Shown: positions 6,821 through 9,369 of the stretch, in pieces
Position numbering within the stretch: position 1 is the stretch's first letter
Layout: each line of letters begins with the position of its first letter
Source: Desulfofustis sp.
GTDB taxonomy: Bacteria; Desulfobacterota; Desulfobulbia; Desulfobulbales; Desulfocapsaceae
DNA: 9,369 nt
Direction of reading: 5' to 3'
Assembly (NCBI GenBank): GCA_029287755.1
Contig: JARFQM010000353.1
Coordinates: forward strand, 1-9,369
Notes under the pieces: model-generated
What the model saw: the letters and a program-made list of their open reading frames with translations, nothing else
Database searches by the model: none
Told to the model about the DNA's origin: nothing
Program-made: the position numbers and the translations under genes

Positions 6821-7441
6821 TCACCATTTAGGGGTGCGATCCGAGCAATGGGGCAGCTCGGGAGGACCGCTGATCAGCATTGAACTGATCGTCCGCTTCA
6901 CCTTGGGAGCCATATGTCTTTTTCCCCCGAGAAGCTTCTGCTCCAGCACGACAAGACGGCTGAGCAGTTCGGTACGCTCCATCAAGGGCAGTTCATCCTC
7001 GGCGATCGCTTTGCTCTCCACCAGCTCCTGGCATCTGAAGCAACCGGGGAATTTTAGCTGCCTGCCGTCCGGCCGGGTCATCGAGGCGGGTACTCCATGG
7101 GTTCGGCAGACCATAAGTCTATGTGCGTACAGCGAACATCTGCCCTCTTCGTTGAGGGGACACATGAGCTTGGGCCGCTGCTCCATCTGGGCTTGTCTCT
7201 CGTACGCTTCAGCCCTGGACAGCAGGGTCTGGCGGCTGTCCTCGGGAAGCGCGGCGAGTCCCTGCCAGAGATAGGCCCACTCGATGTAGGTGTGATGCAG
7301 AAAATATGAGTCGCAACAATTGTCCGGGCAGCCGTCGCAGCCATGTCCGAGCTGCTGGGCTACATTGTCGTAAGCTTGCTCCATATCCTCATAGAGGATT
7401 CTGAGCTCTTCAGCCAGCCCGGGGGGTAGAATCACGCGCAT
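6821..7441 (-). CDS. YkgJ-family cysteine-cluster (putative Zn/Fe-binding) protein
   Basis: 206 residues of the YkgJ family (annotated as zinc- or iron-chelating domain proteins; biochemical role not settled). The N-terminal cluster is C-X2-C-X3-CC at Cys35, Cys38, Cys42 and Cys43 (GCDGCPDNCC). It is followed by Cys94, Cys102 and Cys112 in the MCPL...GRC...VCRTHG pattern, then a PGCFRC pair at Cys134 and Cys137. Nine cysteines in these spacings strongly suggest a bound metal or Fe-S cluster. The C-terminal third is helical and lacks Cys until one near the end. The ATG at 7441 is preferred because GAGGAG lies just upstream; a longer frame to 7495 has no such site. The start lies inside the 3' end of the AMMECR1 gene (32-bp overlap), which implies translational coupling. 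No membrane span is seen, so it is probably cytosolic. Confidence 0.85.
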   Translation of the reverse strand: MRVILPPGLAEELRILYEDMEQAYDNVAQQLGHGCDGCPDNCCDSYFLHHTYIEWAYLWQGLAALPEDSRQTLLSRAEAYERQAQMEQRPKLMCPLNEEGRCSLYAHRLMVCRTHGVPASMTRPDGRQLKFPGCFRCQELVESKAIAEDELPLMERTELLSRLVVLEQKLLGGKRHMAPKVKRTISSMLISGPPELPHCSDRTPKW

Positions 7442-8015
7442 GTGTCTCCTCTTCAAAACTTTGAACCTGATACAGATAAATCTCAATATCCTCATCCTGC
7501 CAGGCTTCAGGCGACAGGCCCGCTTTCTGACAGAGATGTTCCATGAAGTGTCGCGGGCCAGGCAGCTGCTTCCAGACCTGGGGCAGAAATGTTGCCCTGG
7601 CCCTGCCCTTTTTCAGTATTACGCCGTCTATCCCGGGGCGCAGCCTGGTGAGCAGGTCGTCGCCGTTTTCATAGTGGAGCCGAACCGGAGCGCTCAGTAT
7701 TGAAATGTCGATTTTGATCCGCTCGAACTCCTCCGCACTCAACGGCGAGAAGCGGTGATCCTTGAAGGCGGCGTGGCAACCATTCTGGGAGAGCGACTCA
7801 AGCAGCGGTCCGGTGGCTTCCAGGTTGCCTATGCAGCCCCGCAGCCGCCCGTCTATCTTCAGGGTCACAAAGGTCGCCAGGTCCTGGTGCAGCGCCTCAT
7901 CCTCGAGACCGGACTGGTCCACCGCCTCAACCAGGCCCAAACGCTGGCCGATGGTCTCTCTGACCAGTTTCAGCAATCTGCGGCCGTGCACCGCTGGTAT
8001 CTGTGTACCACCCAT
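7410..8015 (-). CDS. AMMECR1-domain protein (AmmeMemoRadiSam protein A-like)
   Basis: 201 residues forming one complete AMMECR1 domain. Hallmarks are TLKIDGRLRGCIGNLE (51-66, with the invariant LRGCIG), AAFKDHRFSPLSAEE (82-96), IDISILSAP, LRPGIDGVILKKG, RATFLPQVWKQLP (140-152) and the C-terminal YLYQVQSFEEE. The molecular function of this family is not established. In many prokaryotes it is encoded with a Memo-like protein and a radical SAM protein, but neither is present here. The ATG at 8015 follows TAGGTGAT, in which the TAG is the stop of the upstream oleA-like gene and AGGTGA serves as the ribosome-binding site. The two genes are therefore 5 bp apart and surely co-transcribed. Its 3' end overlaps the cysteine-cluster gene. 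It lacks signal or membrane segments. Confidence 0.92.
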   Translation of the reverse strand: MGGTQIPAVHGRRLLKLVRETIGQRLGLVEAVDQSGLEDEALHQDLATFVTLKIDGRLRGCIGNLEATGPLLESLSQNGCHAAFKDHRFSPLSAEEFERIKIDISILSAPVRLHYENGDDLLTRLRPGIDGVILKKGRARATFLPQVWKQLPGPRHFMEHLCQKAGLSPEAWQDEDIEIYLYQVQSFEEETHARDSTPRAG

Positions 8016-8020
8016 ATCAC

Positions 8021-9061
8021 CTACCAGGTAACCCCCAGCATCAGGCAGTTGATGCCGCTGCCGATGCCCAGCATTGCGCCCTTCATGCCCGGGACAAAAC
8101 GATTCTGTTCCATGGCCATGGCCATGGTCACCGGCGCTGAAACCGACCCGACATTGCCCAGAAAAGGCAGAGTCTCGAAATTTTTATCGGCTGTCAGTCT
8201 CAGCTTCTCGAACAGCAATCTGGCATGGGCCGAGCCAACCTGATGGCAGAAATAACAATCGATGTCCCCATCATCCCAGCCGCTCGCCGACGAAAAACGT
8301 TCCCAGGTCTGCTTTGCGGTCTCGATTCCCTGGATGAGCAGCTCTTCGGAATCGGTTGCCATCAGAGTGGTTTCGGCCTTCGACTGCCCTCCCAGGCAAA
8401 GGTCTGAAAAATCGGTGTTGGCAAGCCAGGCACAACTGGCCAGACGGGGTTTGTCTGCTGTTGCCTCAGAGGTGCGGCACATATAAAGTCCCACCGCACC
8501 GGAACCGATGGTGAGCGAGGCGAAGGCAGGCTTGATCGTTTTGCGCGTCAGCGACGTATCGTTGAGCAGGGTCTGCATGGTTGACTCGATGAGCTCCTCC
8601 GCTGTTTCCCCGGAAACCACCAGCCCATTTTCGACCTGGCCCTGCTCGATCATGCTGCCCAGCAGGATCATACCGTCTAAAAAGCCCAGGCAGGCATTGG
8701 AGATATCAAGCACCAGACACGCCGGTGACAGCCCCAGCGAGTGATGTACGAACGAGGCCGTGGCCGGTTCCATCATGTCCCTCGACACTGAGGTGAAGAG
8801 CAGACACTGAATCTCCGTGGGATCGATCCCTGCAGATTCGATGGTCTCCCGCCCTGCCAGTGAGGCCGCCTGGCTCGGCTTGGTCCCCGGCTCCCAGAGG
8901 CGGCGCTGCCTGATTCCGCTCATCATTTCCAGCCTGCCGGCCGGCAGCCTGAGGCGCTCGTAGACCGGCGCCAGTCGTTCCTCGATAGCCTTGGAACTCA
9001 ACGTTCTGGGCGGCAGTTCATAGCCGAAGGTATGCAGGCAGACGTTGGTGAAGGACGGCAT
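8021..9061 (-). CDS. OleA-like 3-oxoacyl-ACP synthase III family condensing enzyme
   Basis: 346-residue thiolase-fold enzyme of the FabH/OleA group. It is closer to OleA (head-to-head Claisen condensation of two fatty acyl-CoAs) than to housekeeping FabH. Shared OleA features are the LSSKAIEERLAPVYERL start, GIRQRRLWEPG, TSVSRDMMEPATAS, the nucleophile segment DISNACLGFLDGM, VVSGETAEEL and the C-terminal LGIGSGINCLMLGVTW. The catalytic set is Cys124, His273 (CHQVGSAH) and Asn303 (LGNVGSVSAP), with Glu98 in MEPAT. The Glu-Cys and His-Asn separations (26 and 30) equal those of Xanthomonas OleA (Glu117, Cys143, His285, Asn315). Expected product is a beta-keto acid or long-chain ketone precursor, but substrate range is not readable from sequence. 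OleB, OleC and OleD are absent from the window. ATG 9061 is the first start after an in-frame TGA; no Shine-Dalgarno is evident. It is the first gene of a four-gene minus-strand unit. Confidence 0.85.
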   Translation of the reverse strand: MPSFTNVCLHTFGYELPPRTLSSKAIEERLAPVYERLRLPAGRLEMMSGIRQRRLWEPGTKPSQAASLAGRETIESAGIDPTEIQCLLFTSVSRDMMEPATASFVHHSLGLSPACLVLDISNACLGFLDGMILLGSMIEQGQVENGLVVSGETAEELIESTMQTLLNDTSLTRKTIKPAFASLTIGSGAVGLYMCRTSEATADKPRLASCAWLANTDFSDLCLGGQSKAETTLMATDSEELLIQGIETAKQTWERFSSASGWDDGDIDCYFCHQVGSAHARLLFEKLRLTADKNFETLPFLGNVGSVSAPVTMAMAMEQNRFVPGMKGAMLGIGSGINCLMLGVTW

Positions 9062-9213
9062 GGATAAAATTAACGGCAGTATATCGGTTGGGGATGGCGA
9101 CCTGTTGAGCTCAAAACCTCAACTAACAATCCTATTGAAATCATAGCGTTACTTACCATCTAAAGAAACAGTTTGCTCTTCGCACGTGCGCGTTAAGCGC
9201 CCAAAAGGAGGCC
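9062..9213 (-). other. Leader region of the oleA-like operon
   Basis: No gene is seen here. If transcription starts at the extended -10 at 9214-9222, the mRNA has a leader of roughly 145 nt. The leader holds two perfect 10-bp palindromes, CGCACGTGCG (9181-9190) and TTGAGCTCAA (9105-9114), plus a GCGC-GTTAA-GCGC stem next to the first. The second overlaps a wider GTTGAG/CTCAAC inverted repeat (9104-9123). A second, weaker promoter reading the same way is TTTCTT (9163-9168), 17 nt, TATGAT (9140-9145). An isolated TATACT lies at 9078-9083 just before the gene. Confidence 0.35.
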
Positions 9214-9222
9214 ATTATATCA
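9214..9222 (-). promoter_or_regulatory. Extended -10 promoter, probably for the oleA-like operon
   Basis: On the minus strand the sequence TGATATAAT is a perfect extended -10 element (TGN followed by consensus TATAAT). No good -35 hexamer lies 16-18 nt upstream, which is typical of extended -10 promoters. It points towards the oleA-like gene, about 145 nt away, with no open frame of note in between. Confidence 0.45.
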
Positions 9223-9369
9223 CGAAGTCCCCGATTCATCCACCTCTCGCTTGGTGAGTTCCCAGCATCTGAAGTTTCTCCCCCCCCGCACGATGTCGGG
9301 AGAAGACAGTTTCCGGCTGAGATCATTGCAGGCGTGGGATTTTGTCACGGCGGGATCGAGCTCAAAGCC
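9220..9369 (-). CDS. Possible C-terminal end of an unrecognised protein (runs off right edge)
   Basis: One minus-strand frame is open from the window edge to TGA at 9220-9222, giving 49 residues that begin GFELDPAVTKSHACND and end WELTKREVDESGTS. The other two minus frames stop early. A plus-strand frame over the same bases (from before 9151 to the edge) is open as well, so an open frame alone is weak evidence. I recognise neither product. The TGA overlaps the extended -10 promoter, a plausible gene boundary. It may be non-coding. Confidence 0.25.
   Translation of the reverse strand, partial: GFELDPAVTKSHACNDLSRKLSSPDIVRGGRNFRCWELTKREVDESGTS

Noticed and set aside
6549..7274. 241-codon open frame on the plus strand
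   Set aside because: It overlaps the glycosyltransferase end, the small ORF and the cysteine-cluster gene. The translation is Ser/Arg-rich and low in information, a typical antisense artefact.
8110..8127. Tandem CCATGG repeated three times
   Set aside because: It falls in the coding sequence of the OleA-like protein (Met-Ala repeats). The distance between flanking conserved motifs equals that of Xanthomonas OleA, so it is not an expansion.
7755..8243. 162-codon plus-strand open frame
   Set aside because: It is antisense to the AMMECR1 and OleA-like genes, both supported by clear motifs.
8021..9061. Housekeeping FabH as the identity of the condensing enzyme
   Set aside because: Motif wording and residue spacing match OleA rather than FabH, and no fab genes surround it. 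FabH-like annotation remains the fallback.
1..9369. CRISPR arrays, tRNA or rRNA genes, insertion sequences
   Set aside because: No regularly spaced repeats, cloverleaf-type sequences, rRNA signatures, transposase motifs or terminal inverted repeats were seen on either strand.

Overview
The window is a GC-rich stretch of a Gram-negative (LPS-making) bacterial chromosome. The gene set best fits a deltaproteobacterium-like lineage (Desulfuromonas/Geobacter/Pelobacter type). The reasons are the order pyrG-kdsA-kdsC-lptC, a metal-dependent class KDO8P synthase, and an OleA-type ketosynthase. This placement is inference from gene content, not from a database search. I see no rRNA, tRNA, CRISPR array or insertion sequence.

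Layout. (1) Positions 1-244, minus strand: start of a secreted-type MsrA running off the left edge, with an altered catalytic motif. (2) 245-412: divergent promoter region with a good sigma-70 promoter for pyrG. (3) 413-4131, plus strand: a tightly coupled operon pyrG, kdsA, kdsC, lptC with stop/start overlaps at two of three junctions. It supplies CTP and KDO-8-phosphate, dephosphorylates the latter to KDO, and begins LPS export to the outer membrane. The usual kdsD and lptA-lptB partners are not present. (4) 4137-4841, minus strand: trmO, convergent with lptC and only 5 bp from it. (5) 4842-5106: divergent region with a likely nikR promoter and a long leader. (6) 5107-6610, plus strand: nikR (nickel-responsive repressor) and a GT-B glycosyltransferase of unknown acceptor. 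(7) 6607-9061, minus strand: a compact operon read right to left. It holds an OleA-like acyl condensing enzyme, an AMMECR1-domain protein, a YkgJ-type cysteine-cluster protein and a 58-residue small ORF. (8) 9062-9369: leader and extended -10 promoter for that operon, plus a possible partial reading frame entering from the right edge.

The most unusual part is region 7. An OleA-type condensing enzyme is packed with an AMMECR1 protein and a cysteine-rich protein, without OleB/C/D and without the Memo or radical SAM partners of AMMECR1. Other points of interest are the MsrA GCLLC motif, the broken-off LPS export cluster, and the small ORF whose open frame runs back into the end of the ykgJ-like gene.
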